64,000 nt of DNA from Occallatibacter gabretensis (GCF_001449115.1 NZ_LAIJ01000007.1:124001-188000), one strand, 5' to 3'. Positions 42,713 to 52,223 are shown, numbered from the stretch's first letter. Notes: a model not told the origin generated them from the letters alone. Translations and numbers: made by a program.

Positions 42713-43453
42713 ATGAAACGTCCAATTGTCTGGAAACTGTTCATTGCAACCGCGGTATTGTTGTTCACCCAACTTGCATCAGCTCAACACCTACCAAGCT
42801 TGGTCAATTCGACAGGAGCCCCATTACAAGTTGTCTCTATAACAGGCACCCGAGCAGATTTTCTGAGCGTAGTAACTACACAAAATTCATCTGGTAAGGC
42901 CATCGTCGATTTTCAGCTTGGCATGATTATGGCTGTTCCGCAGGAATGCGGGCCCGAGGAAACATATAGCAATGAACTGAAGCTTCCAATTGATAGAGTA
43001 GCCATTCAACCCGGTGCACAAGCGCAGACGCGAGATTATGGTGTTGCGCCAAATGATATATCCACATTTGAAAATGATCACGCCGCCAAATTTGTCCACA
43101 GCCAACTTGCAGTAATTCGAGTAGATTTTGCTGACGGAACCAATTGGTCTATTACACGTACCAGCCCGATCTACGATCAAAAGCTGATGACTCGTGATGC
43201 AGAGTTGCAATGCTCCAATAAGCCCAGTGCTGTCCTTGCACGAACAAACCTGAGTTGCGCGCATTTAGTTATTAGCCAAGCTAAGCCCGATGGGGTCTAC
43301 GGCTATTATTCGTGTGCAACTGGTGCTGGCCAAGTATGTTCGAATGCCAGCAATGCCTTGAGTTGCACCAATACCGTGTGTTCTGGCAATGGGGGCTACT
43401 ATCCTGACCAGACCTGCCAATTTACTGTTCCCAAAACTCCTCCTCCTAGTTAA
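42713..43453 (+). CDS. Secreted cysteine-containing protein, function unknown
   Basis: 246 residues with a signal peptide (MKRPIVWKLFIATAVLLFTQLASA). The mature part is Asn/Thr-rich and beta-like; the C-terminal third contains several cysteines (CSNK, SCAHL, SCATGAGQVC, SCTNTVC, TCQF) that could form disulfides. No family was recognised. The AT content is higher than in the neighbours, which may hint at later acquisition. A strong AGGAGGG ribosome site lies about 8 bases upstream of the ATG. The next 440 bases contain no gene. Confidence 0.7.
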   Translation: MKRPIVWKLFIATAVLLFTQLASAQHLPSLVNSTGAPLQVVSITGTRADFLSVVTTQNSSGKAIVDFQLGMIMAVPQECGPEETYSNELKLPIDRVAIQPGAQAQTRDYGVAPNDISTFENDHAAKFVHSQLAVIRVDFADGTNWSITRTSPIYDQKLMTRDAELQCSNKPSAVLARTNLSCAHLVISQAKPDGVYGYYSCATGAGQVCSNASNALSCTNTVCSGNGGYYPDQTCQFTVPKTPPPS

Positions 43454-43921
43454 TACAGCCGCCTCATCTGAGTGAATCCATCCGCTCGGCCGCCGCCAAC
43501 ATCGCTGCGCCTGTGATCAATCACTGCGATTTTCGGCTGATACCGGTGCCTTTGCCTTTGCTGCAGTCGCCACGTCATACGACTGCAGTACCCTTGTCTG
43601 CTCTGTTCGAATCGAGGTAAGATCGTCGCATTATGCAGGCAAACGCAACCAAACAGCCGGCAGTGGGTCAATTTGAAGGCAGGGGCTAAGCCTCTTCTAG
43701 GCGGCTCATTCAGCGCGACTAAAGCTGTGTCTTGTTACAAAGTAAATTCAAACTGACCTTTCCCCATATCGAGTCCCGGCCAGTCCTGTGAGAAACTAGA
43801 AGAGTCCGAGTTCTCCGCGCGCTACCCTGCGCGCCTGCCGCCTCGACTCAACTCAAGCGCGATTTCCGCCCGGCGGCTTCATGCTCCGCGTGTGGGTGCG
43901 CCAAAACACAACAGGAAACGA
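43454..43921. other. Intergenic region with no recognised gene
   Basis: I see no coding frame with family-like sequence here. A GTTCGAATC string near 43605 looks like a T-loop but has no acceptor or anticodon stem around it. A short GC-rich inverted pair (GGGCTAAGCC with AGGCGGC, about 43682-43708) may form a weak hairpin. The promoter of the ABC-F gene is presumably near 43730-43870. Confidence 0.4.
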
Positions 43922-45523
43922 ATGATCAGCGTCAGCAATGTCTCCATGCGTTACGGCTCGAAGATACTCTTCGATGAAGTCTCCGTCACTTTTACCCCGG
44001 GCCGCCGCTACGGTCTCACCGGCCCCAATGGCGCGGGCAAGTCTACTTTCATGAAGGTCCTCACCGGCGAAATCGACGCTCAGAAGGGCAACGTGGTGCG
44101 CCCGCGGAAGCTGGGCGTGCTACGGCAGGACCAGTTCGCCTTTGACAACTACCGAGCGCTGGACACGGTGATCATGGGCAACGCTCCTTTATGGTCCGCG
44201 CTTGAAGAGCGTGACCGTATCTACGAAAAGACCGACATGACCGACGAAGACGGCATGAGGCTTGGCGAGCTCGAAGGCATTATTGGCGACGAAGACGGCT
44301 ACACCGCAGAGGCGGATGCTGCGGTGCTGCTCAGCGGCCTGGACATTCCTGATGACTTGCATGAACGCAAGATGGGCGAGCTACAGGGCGGCCAGAAAGT
44401 TCGCATCCTGCTGGCGCAGGCGCTCTTCGGCAAACCGCAGGCGCTGCTGCTGGACGAACCGACGAACTATCTCGATCTCGACTCAATCCACTGGCTGCAG
44501 GATTTTCTGCAGAGCTACGACGGCACACTGATCGCCATCTCGCACGACCGCCATTTCCTCAACAGTGTCACCACGCACACAGCTGACATCGATTATCAGA
44601 CGATCATCGTCTACACCGGCGGCTACGACGACATGGTGATGGCGAAGACGCAGGTCCGCTCCACGCTGGAGCAACAAAACGCACAGCGTGACAAGAAGAT
44701 TGCGCAGCTCAATGAGTTCATTGCGCGCTTTGCTGCCGGTACGCGCTCCTCGCAGGTCACAAGCCGCCGCAAGGAAGTCGAGCGCCTGCAGACCAGCGAC
44801 CTTGCGCGGTCGAATATCCAGCGCCCATTTATCAAGTTCGACCAGATCAGGCCCAGCGGCAAACATGTGCTGGAGTTCAAGAGCCTCACCAAGTTTTACA
44901 GCGACGTCAAGGTGCTTGATAATTTCACCGCCAACGTTCTGCGCGGTGAAAAGGTCTGCCTCATGGGCCGCAACGGCGCGGGCAAAACTACGGTGCTCAA
45001 GAGCCTGCTGGCCAACTACCCCGGCCTCTCCGATCCCGAATTTACGCTAGATAACGGCACCGTTTTCTGGGGCCATGAAGCGCAGGTGGGCTACTTTCCG
45101 CAGGACGTAGGCTCGACCATCGAGCACGGCCTCACCGTCTCTGAGTGGTTGCACCGCTTCGACCCAAAGGCCAGCACCGAAGAGATTCGCGGCATTCTTG
45201 GCCAGATGCTCTTCAGCGGCGAAGAAGGCCAGAAGCCCACCAAGGCACTCTCCGGCGGCGAAGCAGCGAGACTCATCTTCTGCAAGCTGATTCTCACCAA
45301 GCCGAATATCCTCATCCTCGACGAACCGACCAACCATCTGGATCTCGAATCGATCAACGCGCTCAACGTTGCACTGCAGCGCTTCGAGGGAACCGTACTG
45401 CTGGTCACGCACGACCATGACCTGATCGACGAAGTGGCCACGCGGCTCTGGATCTTCAAGGGCGACCATGAGATTGAGGATTACAGCGGCCCCTACCAGG
45501 AGTGGAAGGGCAAGCACGCTTAA
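43922..45523 (+). CDS. ABC-F family ATPase, YbiT-like
   Basis: 533 residues with two ABC domains in one chain and no membrane segment; ABC-F proteins act on ribosomes in translation or antibiotic protection. Walker A motifs are GPNGAGKST and GRNGAGKTT. The first signature is LQGGQ, unusual but YbiT-like, and the second is LSGGE. Walker B motifs are LLLDEPTN and LILDEPTNHLD. The linker between domains (about residues 245-300, FAAGTRSSQVTSRRKEVERL) matches the YbiT type. ATG 43922 has AGGA 6 bases upstream. Confidence 0.92.
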   Translation: MISVSNVSMRYGSKILFDEVSVTFTPGRRYGLTGPNGAGKSTFMKVLTGEIDAQKGNVVRPRKLGVLRQDQFAFDNYRALDTVIMGNAPLWSALEERDRIYEKTDMTDEDGMRLGELEGIIGDEDGYTAEADAAVLLSGLDIPDDLHERKMGELQGGQKVRILLAQALFGKPQALLLDEPTNYLDLDSIHWLQDFLQSYDGTLIAISHDRHFLNSVTTHTADIDYQTIIVYTGGYDDMVMAKTQVRSTLEQQNAQRDKKIAQLNEFIARFAAGTRSSQVTSRRKEVERLQTSDLARSNIQRPFIKFDQIRPSGKHVLEFKSLTKFYSDVKVLDNFTANVLRGEKVCLMGRNGAGKTTVLKSLLANYPGLSDPEFTLDNGTVFWGHEAQVGYFPQDVGSTIEHGLTVSEWLHRFDPKASTEEIRGILGQMLFSGEEGQKPTKALSGGEAARLIFCKLILTKPNILILDEPTNHLDLESINALNVALQRFEGTVLLVTHDHDLIDEVATRLWIFKGDHEIEDYSGPYQEWKGKHA

Positions 45524-45571
45524 CAGCATTCATAGTGTGGCGCGTGTCATCTTATATTTGGAGTTCTCCGG

Positions 45572-46252
45572 ATGAAGATTACGCGCGTCACACAGAACGC
45601 CCTGCAACTCACTCGTCTCAATTTTGTGAATTGCTATCTCGTCCGCGAGGACGATGGCTACACGCTCATCGATGCCGGGCTCAAGGGTTCAGAAAACGAG
45701 ATTCTTAAAGCCGCCGCCAATATTCCCATCAAGCGCATTCTCCTTACTCACGCGCACATGGATCATGTCGGCTCAGTTGATGCTTTTGCCGCGCATATTC
45801 CCGATGTAATTCTTGGGGCTTCCAAGCGATCCATCCCCATATTGAAAAAGCCGCCGAACCTTTCACTTCGCCCTGGCGAAACTGGTCCCATTCGCGGTTA
45901 TCCGCCGGGCATTCGAAGCGAGGTTTCGCTCGTCATACAAGAAGGCGATTGCATTGGTTCGCTTCTCGCCATCGACACTCCGGGACACATCCACGGTCAG
46001 CTCTCTTTTCTAGATGAACGCGATGGCACGCTCTATGCCGGCGACACGTTTTTCTGCTTTTCGTATCTGGCCATCCCAGGCTGGACACCCTGGTATTTTC
46101 GACTCAAAGTGAATTCCAACCTAGCCCAAGCAAGAGAGAGCGCCATCAAACTGCTCGACTATCCCATCCAGCGCTTCGCTTGTGGCCACGGACGGGTTCG
46201 CGGAGGCGGCAGAGCCGCGCTTGAAGAAGCTATCGCCCGCGCGAGGTTGTAA
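45572..46252 (+). CDS. MBL-fold metallohydrolase
   Basis: 226 residues. The metallo-beta-lactamase fold signature is present as LTHAHMDHVGS (HxHxDH). The third ligand region is DTPGHIHGQLSF, a later aspartate lies in YAGDTFF, and the C-terminal CGHGRVRGGG supplies a further histidine. The family is hydrolytic (lactonase, glyoxalase-like) and the substrate is unknown. The ATG has GGAG about 8 bases upstream. It is followed by the fluoride-riboswitch promoter, so it does not co-transcribe with crcB. Confidence 0.85.
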   Translation: MKITRVTQNALQLTRLNFVNCYLVREDDGYTLIDAGLKGSENEILKAAANIPIKRILLTHAHMDHVGSVDAFAAHIPDVILGASKRSIPILKKPPNLSLRPGETGPIRGYPPGIRSEVSLVIQEGDCIGSLLAIDTPGHIHGQLSFLDERDGTLYAGDTFFCFSYLAIPGWTPWYFRLKVNSNLAQARESAIKLLDYPIQRFACGHGRVRGGGRAALEEAIARARL

Positions 46253-46267
46253 ACAGCGTAATCTGCC

Positions 46268-46297
46268 TTGACATCCAATCAGCTACGCCGCTCTAAT
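46268..46297 (+). promoter_or_regulatory. Promoter of the fluoride-riboswitch/crcB transcript
   Basis: TTGACA (46268-46273) and TCTAAT (46292-46297) with an 18-base spacer form a near-consensus sigma-70 promoter. Predicted transcription starts about 46304, right at the beginning of the aptamer. Confidence 0.7.
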
Positions 46298-46302
46298 AAA
46301 TC

Positions 46303-46372
46303 GAGCGGGGATGGAGTTCCCCCTTAACCGCTGTCCTTCCAAAACGGAGCCGGACAGATGATGACTCCTGGC
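46303..46372 (+). promoter_or_regulatory. Fluoride (crcB) riboswitch aptamer
   Basis: The sequence follows the crcB/fluoride consensus: GGGGATGGAGTTCCCCC, then TTAACCGC, a variable hairpin, and GATGACTCCT. The pseudoknotted aptamer binds F- with Mg2+. A downstream hairpin of GGAGA (46388-46392) with TCTCC (46406-46410) may be part of the expression platform; the ribosome site GAGGAG (46468-46473) is complementary to the CTCCT of the aptamer, so translation control is possible. The downstream gene is crcB, the expected target. Confidence 0.93.
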
Positions 46373-46480
46373 AGGGATACCTGTCGTGGAGAGTTGTCCC
46401 GGCGATCTCCCTGAAAAATTCAGTCCGCGCAACGCTGCTGCACGCGTGTGTGCGTGACAATCCAGACGAGGAGAACTGCC

Positions 46481-46855
46481 TTGCAGAAATATCTGCTCAT
46501 TGCCCTGGGAGGCGCGCTCGGATCCATTGCCCGCTATTGGGTGGGCACAACGATTGCCGCTCGGGCTGGTCTCAAGTTCCCTTACGGCACGCTGGTGGTG
46601 AATCTCACAGCGTGCATTGCCATCGGCTTCACGCTCAGCTTTCTCGCTGAGCGCACCGACATCAACCCGGCATGGCGCTTCTTTATTCCCATCGGCTTCA
46701 TCGGCGCATACAGCACCTTCTCCACCTACGAGTGGGAGACGCTCTCTATTATGCGCAGCGGCGCATTCGCCATCGCCGCACTCTATGCAGTGGGCAGCTT
46801 AATCCTCGGTCTCACCGCCACGTGGGCAGGCTCTGCGTTGGCTCAGCGATTCTAG
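46481..46855 (+). CDS. crcB: Fluoride channel CrcB (Fluc)
   Basis: 124-residue four-helix membrane channel that exports fluoride. The family motifs GGALGSIARYW, FPYGTLVVNLTAC and GFIGAYSTFSTYEWET are present; the Phe/Ser/Thr-rich F-lined pore region is intact. The start is a TTG with a perfect GAGGAG 7 bases upstream; the longer frame from 46448 lies inside the leader. Its stop shares a CTAG with the stop of the convergent esterase gene. Confidence 0.93.
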   Translation: MQKYLLIALGGALGSIARYWVGTTIAARAGLKFPYGTLVVNLTACIAIGFTLSFLAERTDINPAWRFFIPIGFIGAYSTFSTYEWETLSIMRSGAFAIAALYAVGSLILGLTATWAGSALAQRF

Positions 46856-48375
46856 AAATCTTTGATCGATGTAAACGGAGAAGCCGGAAGGCCCTCGCCG
46901 TTAAAAAGATTGCACTGCGGATTGCCCGCCCAGCCGTAGCGAACAGCAACAGGCTGCGGCACATCGGGGCTCGAAGCCAGGATCGTCTCACCTTCAATCA
47001 TCGCTTTCGCAGGCACAAACTTGCCATCCTTGCCTGCAACCTCCACGCCGGTCAATTCCCCGCCCTTCGCGTTGAGGCCCTTCGCATGATCAAACCACAC
47101 GCGCACAGCACTGCCGTCCGGCACAGCCTGCCGAAAGAGCGGCCCCGAGTACTCAAGCATCTCGCCGTAACTCAACGCGCGCGCCGCCAGCGCCAGCCTG
47201 CGCCCCACATCCACCTTGTCGGGCGGATGCACAGTATCCGGCGTGCCAATATCGATGGTTACCGCCATCGCGGTGTTCTTTAGTCCCAGCGTCTCTACCT
47301 GCTGCTGGCGCAGGCTGGCCCACTCATCATGCGAGTCGGCCTTGAAACTCGCAATCTGCACATACAGGAACGGAAAATCTCCCACCGCCCACTCGCGTCG
47401 CCAATCCTCAATCAGCGCGCGCATGATGCGGTTGTAGATAGGGAAGCGTTCCAGCGATGCGTTGCTCTCACCCTGGTACCAGATCGCTCCGCGAACCGGA
47501 AACGGCGTCAGAGGCGCAATCATCCCGTTCCAGAGATTCCCCGGCCCCCAGGAGGTGAGCGACGGATGCCAGGGAAACTGCGGTGCGGGCTTGCCCGCCG
47601 CCTTTGCCTCCGCAATCTGTTTCTGCTCGCTGGCAATCTGGCGCGCAGTGTCCGCGCCGTCTTCAACCATCTTTCCGCGCGAAGCAAACAGCGGATTCAA
47701 CGCCGCGTCCTCGCCCAGCGCGGTCAGCCGCACCCAGGCTTCGGCCGGTGTGCCGCCCCAGGCGGACTGGATGAGACCAACCGGAACCCGCTCTTTGGCG
47801 GCCAGTTCGCGGCCGAAAAAGTAGGCTACAGCGGAAAATTCGCCCGCGGTCTGCGGCGTGCACACCGTCCAGGATGCATCAATATCGTCTACCGGGTATT
47901 CAGAGGTCTTCTGCTTAACGATCAGCAGGCGGAGGAGCGGCTGATTTGCGTTAGCGATCTCTTCGGCTGAGTTTTGCAGCGGGGAGTCAGGAGGCCACCC
48001 CTTCAATGGCATTTCCATGTTCGATTGCCCTGAAGCTACCCACACATCGCCCACCAGGACATCGTGAATTGTAATCGTCAGTTCGTTCGCGTTGCTGCCC
48101 TGGACCTTTATCTCAAATGGGCCGCCTGCTGTTCCGGGCTTGAGATACACGCTCCAACGACCGATTCGGTCTGTCGTCACCATGCGCGATTCGCCGCGAA
48201 AGTCCACGCTCACTGTTTCGTTCGGCTCGGCTGAACCCCACACATGCACAGGCAGATCGCGCTGCACCACCATGTGGTCAGAGAGAATCTTCGGCAGCGT
48301 CACCTGCGCGGACATGGCCGCAGGCAATAACGCAAACAACAGAATCGATTGCAGCTTCAAGGCAGTTTTCCTCAT
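46852..48375 (-). CDS. Secreted sialate O-acetylesterase-like SGNH hydrolase
   Basis: 507 residues with a signal peptide (KLQSILLFALLPAAMSA). The N-terminal beta-sandwich (LPKILSDHMVVQRDLPVHVWGSA) and the SGNH-type catalytic region with the serine in ASGQSNMEM are typical of sialate 9-O-acetylesterases and related acetylxylan-type esterases. The mid region SAWGGTPAEAWV is conserved. It probably removes acetyl groups from sugars. The start at 48375 has GGAGA 9 bases upstream; a longer start at 48408 is not supported. Confidence 0.9.
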   Translation of the reverse strand: MRKTALKLQSILLFALLPAAMSAQVTLPKILSDHMVVQRDLPVHVWGSAEPNETVSVDFRGESRMVTTDRIGRWSVYLKPGTAGGPFEIKVQGSNANELTITIHDVLVGDVWVASGQSNMEMPLKGWPPDSPLQNSAEEIANANQPLLRLLIVKQKTSEYPVDDIDASWTVCTPQTAGEFSAVAYFFGRELAAKERVPVGLIQSAWGGTPAEAWVRLTALGEDAALNPLFASRGKMVEDGADTARQIASEQKQIAEAKAAGKPAPQFPWHPSLTSWGPGNLWNGMIAPLTPFPVRGAIWYQGESNASLERFPIYNRIMRALIEDWRREWAVGDFPFLYVQIASFKADSHDEWASLRQQQVETLGLKNTAMAVTIDIGTPDTVHPPDKVDVGRRLALAARALSYGEMLEYSGPLFRQAVPDGSAVRVWFDHAKGLNAKGGELTGVEVAGKDGKFVPAKAMIEGETILASSPDVPQPVAVRYGWAGNPQCNLFNGEGLPASPFTSIKDF

Positions 48376-48652
48376 ATTCAGGCTTCTCCGGAGCAGAAGC
48401 CAGCCCATGGGCAGGATTTTTTCCGGAAAGAAAACGGTATCAAACGAGCCGCCTATGCGTCCCGTTACATTTGGCTAAATCGGCGCGACATTTTATTTAA
48501 ATTCGGTTTTAAACCTAAGTACAGCAGAGTGTTCCCTGTTAATTCGCTTAGCGCTATATGCCTGAATTACGGCTTCAACCAACACGGTTTACTAAAACTA
48601 CAACCCACAGGGAAAAGCTAACGTCCTATCTTGCATATCAGGGAGGAGACAG

Positions 48653-49741
48653 ATGCCGATTCCGCGCCACCGTATTCTCATCGGGGCTTTCGGTCTATGC
48701 GCTTTCTTAGGGCTTTCGCCACGCGCTCACTCCCAGGCAGCGCTGCTTATGGAAGAGCCTTATGGCTTCTTCGGCACCGTCAATCCCACCGGCCATAATG
48801 CGATCTACTTTGCGCGCATCTGCGCGGAAACGCCCGTTAAGCTGCGCCGCTGCGGCCCCGGCGAGCCCGGCTCCGTTATTGCACGCTACCAGGGCATTGC
48901 CGGTTATGACTGGGTGGCCATGCCGCTCATCCCATACCTCTACTCCGTCGAGCAAATTGCGGATGTCCCGACACACGTCGACCGCCGTACCGTGACCACA
49001 CTCCGTGATCGCTATCACGAGCAGCACCTCGGCGCTCTTGGCGCGAATGTCTTTGAGGGCGGCTTTACCCACGGCGGGTGGAATCAGCTTATCGGCACGG
49101 CTTACGAGCGCCGTATTTACGCCTTCCGTTTTGACACTACCCCAGAACAGGATGACGCCCTTATCGAGCGCATGAACGACAGCAAAAACAAATCCGAATT
49201 CAATCTCACCTTCAACAACTGCGCTGACTTCGCGCGCGGGCTGTTGAACCAGTACTTCCCTGGAACCTTCAAGCGCGCTATCTTTCCGGACGCAGGCATG
49301 ACCACTCCACGTCAGATTGCCTACAAGCTGGTCAAGTACTCGAAGAAGCATCCGGAGACGGATCTGGTGGTCTATGAAATTCCGCAGGTGCCGGGTTATC
49401 GCCACCATAGTCATTCCAACAAATCCATCTCAGGCTCGATCATTACAACCGGCTATGTCATCCCCATTGTCCTGCTCAATCCCTATCTAGCCGGCGGCAT
49501 CTTTGTCGATTACCTCGTTCGCGGCCGCTATCCGCTCATCGAAGGCCACCCGCCCGCGCTCACGCCGGACCAGCTTTCCGTGTTAGCCTCATTTCCGAAG
49601 GCTCCTTCCGCTCCAGCCGTGCCTTCTTCCGTAACATCCACGATGGCAGCCGGCCACCCTATCGTCGTTGTCTCAAACACGCAAACGTTACCCACTACCA
49701 CAGCAGTAGCCGCAAAGGCGACCCCAGGAGCGCATGACTGA
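48653..49741 (+). CDS. Secreted protein with a permuted NlpC-like His...Cys pattern
   Basis: 362 residues with a signal peptide (LIGAFGLCAFLGLSPRAHS). The core contains GHNAIYFARIC and, much later, FNNCADFARGLLNQYFPG. A conserved His before an NNC motif is typical of circularly permuted papain-like folds and resembles DUF4105. A low-complexity Ala/Pro/Thr tail ends the protein. The strong ribosome site GGGAGGAGA precedes the ATG. Its end overlaps the next gene by 8 bases, so the two are probably a unit. Proposed function: periplasmic peptidase or acyl-chain enzyme, unproven. Confidence 0.7.
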   Translation: MPIPRHRILIGAFGLCAFLGLSPRAHSQAALLMEEPYGFFGTVNPTGHNAIYFARICAETPVKLRRCGPGEPGSVIARYQGIAGYDWVAMPLIPYLYSVEQIADVPTHVDRRTVTTLRDRYHEQHLGALGANVFEGGFTHGGWNQLIGTAYERRIYAFRFDTTPEQDDALIERMNDSKNKSEFNLTFNNCADFARGLLNQYFPGTFKRAIFPDAGMTTPRQIAYKLVKYSKKHPETDLVVYEIPQVPGYRHHSHSNKSISGSIITTGYVIPIVLLNPYLAGGIFVDYLVRGRYPLIEGHPPALTPDQLSVLASFPKAPSAPAVPSSVTSTMAAGHPIVVVSNTQTLPTTTAVAAKATPGAHD

Positions 49742-50165
49742 ACCGCAGAACCTTGCCAATCACACCAGGCGCGATCCGCTGTATCATTTCATCGCGGTGC
49801 CGTTGCTGCTGGCCAATTTGATCATTTCTATCGTCTGGGCAGTGCAGAGACCAAACTTCCATCACATCTGGTTTGCTGTCTTTTCCTTTGCGGTCCTCGT
49901 GCTCACGCTTATCGTGCGCATGTATTCAGCCAAGGTTCAGGATCGCGTGATCCGCCTTGAGGAACGACTACGCCTCCAGTCGCTTGCGCCGCAGGAGTGG
50001 CACGCGCAGCTTTATAAGCTTACGGAAGGCCAGCTCATCGGCCTGCGCTTTGCCGGGGACGATGAAGTTGTGGAGCTCGCCAAGCAGGCGCTTGAGCATA
50101 ACCTGAATCGAAAGCAGATTAAGGAGCGCATCAAGAACTGGCGTGCCGACGACTGGCGCATATAA
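49734..50165 (+). CDS. DUF6526-type small membrane protein
   Basis: 143 residues. After an N-terminal NLANHTRRDPLYHFIAVPLLL motif, which I associate with DUF6526, two helices (about 20-40 and 46-64) are followed by a charged cytosolic helical tail. The function of the family is unknown. The ATG overlaps the previous gene by 8 bases. Confidence 0.75.
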   Translation: MTEPQNLANHTRRDPLYHFIAVPLLLANLIISIVWAVQRPNFHHIWFAVFSFAVLVLTLIVRMYSAKVQDRVIRLEERLRLQSLAPQEWHAQLYKLTEGQLIGLRFAGDDEVVELAKQALEHNLNRKQIKERIKNWRADDWRI

Positions 50166-50362
50166 CTCCTGTGTTGGTCCTGCACGCCTGTTGGCGGCGG
50201 CTCGTAAACCCGCACCAATTCATCAATTTTTCCCGTGAATTATGGTAGTTTTACTAGAGCAGTTCTCCCAGCCTGCGTCTCTTCTGTGACGCTTGAGAGA
50301 CCCTCTCAGCAAGGCCGATCCGGCGAACAATTTTTCATTTGAACGAGGAGTCAAGCATCGCC

Positions 50363-51334
50363 ATGCCCGCAATTACTGAATTCATCAAGCATCACTACCG
50401 CCATTTCAACGCTGCCGCCCTTGTTGATGCAGCGCAGGGCTACGTCGATCACCTCGCAAAGGGCGGAAAGATGTTTGTGACTCTTGCCGGCGCCATGAGC
50501 ACGGCAGAGTTGGGCCTCTCGCTGGCCGAGATGATTCGCCAGGACAAGGTTCATGGCATCTGCTGCACGGGAGCCAATCTTGAAGAGGATGTCTTCAATC
50601 TTGTTGCACATGATTTCTATGAGCGTGTTCCCCGCTACCGCGACCTGACGCCCGCTGACGAGCAGAAGCTCCTTGATCGCCATATGAACCGCGTGACTGA
50701 TACCTGCATCCCCGAGATGGAGGCCATGCGCCGCATCGAGAAGGTGGTGCTCGACGAGTGGGTGAAGGCTGACCAGGCCGGCGAGCGCTACTTCCCGCAT
50801 CAGTTCATGTACAAGATTCTGCTTTCAGATGCGCTCAAGGGCAGCTATCAGATCGATCCGAAGAATTCGTGGCTTCTTGCCGCTGCCGAGAAGAACCTGC
50901 CCATGTTCGTCCCCGGCTGGGAAGACGCCACACTCGGCAATATGTACGCAGGCCACTGCATCTCCGGCGACGTGAAGAAAGTACACACCGTTCGCACAGG
51001 CATTGAGTACATGATGGAGCTGGCTGAGTGGTATACAAGCCTCACGGAAAAACATTCACTTGGCTTCTTCCAGATTGGCGGCGGCATTGCGGGAGACTTC
51101 CCCATCTGCGTTGTGCCTATGCTTCATCAGGATCTGCAGCGCGAACATGTGCCACTCTGGGGCTACTTCTGCCAGATCTCGGACTCCACCACCAGCTACG
51201 GTTCTTATTCCGGAGCCGTGCCTAACGAAAAAATTACCTGGGGCAAGCTTGGCATCGACACGCCCAGCTTCATCGTCGAATCAGACGCAACGATCGTTGC
51301 TCCGCTGATCTTTGCGTATGTGCTCGGCTGGTAG
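50363..51334 (+). CDS. Deoxyhypusine-synthase-like protein
   Basis: 323 residues of the deoxyhypusine synthase fold. The segments LAGAMSTAELG, GICCTGANLEEDVFN and FQIGGGIAGDFPICV are clear, and the C-terminal EKITWGKLG keeps the lysine (Lys295) that carries the enzyme intermediate in human deoxyhypusine synthase. Bacteria lack eIF5A, so bacterial relatives probably transfer the aminobutyl group of spermidine to putrescine or another small amine (homospermidine-type activity). The ATG at 50363 is preferred; a TTG at 50339 is an alternative. A terminator follows. Confidence 0.9.
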   Translation: MPAITEFIKHHYRHFNAAALVDAAQGYVDHLAKGGKMFVTLAGAMSTAELGLSLAEMIRQDKVHGICCTGANLEEDVFNLVAHDFYERVPRYRDLTPADEQKLLDRHMNRVTDTCIPEMEAMRRIEKVVLDEWVKADQAGERYFPHQFMYKILLSDALKGSYQIDPKNSWLLAAAEKNLPMFVPGWEDATLGNMYAGHCISGDVKKVHTVRTGIEYMMELAEWYTSLTEKHSLGFFQIGGGIAGDFPICVVPMLHQDLQREHVPLWGYFCQISDSTTSYGSYSGAVPNEKITWGKLGIDTPSFIVESDATIVAPLIFAYVLGW

Positions 51335-51355
51335 AAGAAATGCTTTCCGCAAAAC

Positions 51356-51388
51356 AATGGGCTGCATCGATGATCGATGCAGCCCATT
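51356..51388. terminator. Bidirectional intrinsic terminator
   Basis: A perfect 16-bp inverted repeat centred on 51372 (51356-51371 with 51373-51388) continues into a TTTT run on the right and AAAAC on the left. It lies between the stops of two convergent genes, 21 bases from one and directly beside the other. Confidence 0.85.
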
Positions 51389-51389
51389 T

Positions 51390-52223
51390 TCATTTTGCGG
51401 GCGAGTTCTTTGTTACCTGGCAGGAGCTGAGTTCAAACGCCATGGAGAGCGAGCCGGGAATGTCAAAGGCAACGTGGCGCGGAACGAAGAATGTGTCCAC
51501 GGGCTGGTAGTCCATCTTCATGTTCACCTTGATCGTTGACTCTCCGAGAAACTGCACAATATGCGCCTCGGAGATGCGCCTTGGGTCACCGGGAGCTGGC
51601 GGCTCTGTCGGAACGAACAACAGATCAATAGTCGCATTCAATGCCGGAGTACTGAGCTTGTAGCGCGTCGGCGTGCCTTCGCTATCCACATCGATGACAA
51701 GTTTCGAGTTATCGCCGCCGGTATAGATCGTGGAGGTCGAGTCGGTGTGCGCCTCAACCTTTGTCACCTCCGAGGCTTTGAGCTCCGCCATCTCAAATGT
51801 GCCCCAGTAAGACTGGAAGAACCCTGCAACCGTCTGTTTCAGGCCGCCTTCAACCTGGTCTTTTGCAAAAGGAGATCCCGCGCTCCAGTCAAACGTCAGC
51901 TCCGCTGGCTTACCCCGCATCGCGTGGGCGTGTAATTTGAGGCCGCGCAAGACAGCCAATTCCTTTTTGCCTTCGTCTGAGGCGAGGTCGATCTTCAGGG
52001 CCGTCATGAATGGCTCCCAATCCATTTGCACGCTGCAATCGATACCGGCCAGTTCCTCAGGGTGGTAATAGGCGTCAGAGACTTCCTTCGCCAACTTCTC
52101 TGCATCAGCCGAACTCGGTGCCTGTGCAGCGGCTGGTGTATCAGCGGTTTTGGACGGCGCCTGCTGGGCACATACAGAGATTGCGGGCAATAGAGCAAGA
52201 AAGAGAACAGTTTTGCGAAGCAT
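51390..52223 (-). CDS. Secreted protein, function unknown
   Basis: 277 residues with a signal peptide (LFLALLPAISVCA) and an Ala/Pro/Ser-rich linker before a beta-rich domain. No family was recognised. The pattern LVIDVDSEGTPTRYKLSTPALNATIDLLF and a late PRHVAFDIPGS suggest a LolA/outer-membrane-associated fold, which is a weak guess. The start has only a poor ribosome site. It is convergent with the deoxyhypusine-like gene and 45 bases downstream of the glutathionylspermidine-synthase-like gene on the same strand. Confidence 0.7.
   Translation of the reverse strand: MLRKTVLFLALLPAISVCAQQAPSKTADTPAAAQAPSSADAEKLAKEVSDAYYHPEELAGIDCSVQMDWEPFMTALKIDLASDEGKKELAVLRGLKLHAHAMRGKPAELTFDWSAGSPFAKDQVEGGLKQTVAGFFQSYWGTFEMAELKASEVTKVEAHTDSTSTIYTGGDNSKLVIDVDSEGTPTRYKLSTPALNATIDLLFVPTEPPAPGDPRRISEAHIVQFLGESTIKVNMKMDYQPVDTFFVPRHVAFDIPGSLSMAFELSSCQVTKNSPAK

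Noticed and set aside
42713..43453. Possible horizontally acquired island around the AT-rich secreted protein gene
   Set aside because: Only one gene with raised AT content; no integrase, insertion sequence, tRNA or flanking repeats.
43600..43620. T-loop-like GTTCGAATC suggesting a tRNA
   Set aside because: No acceptor, D or anticodon stem can be formed around it.
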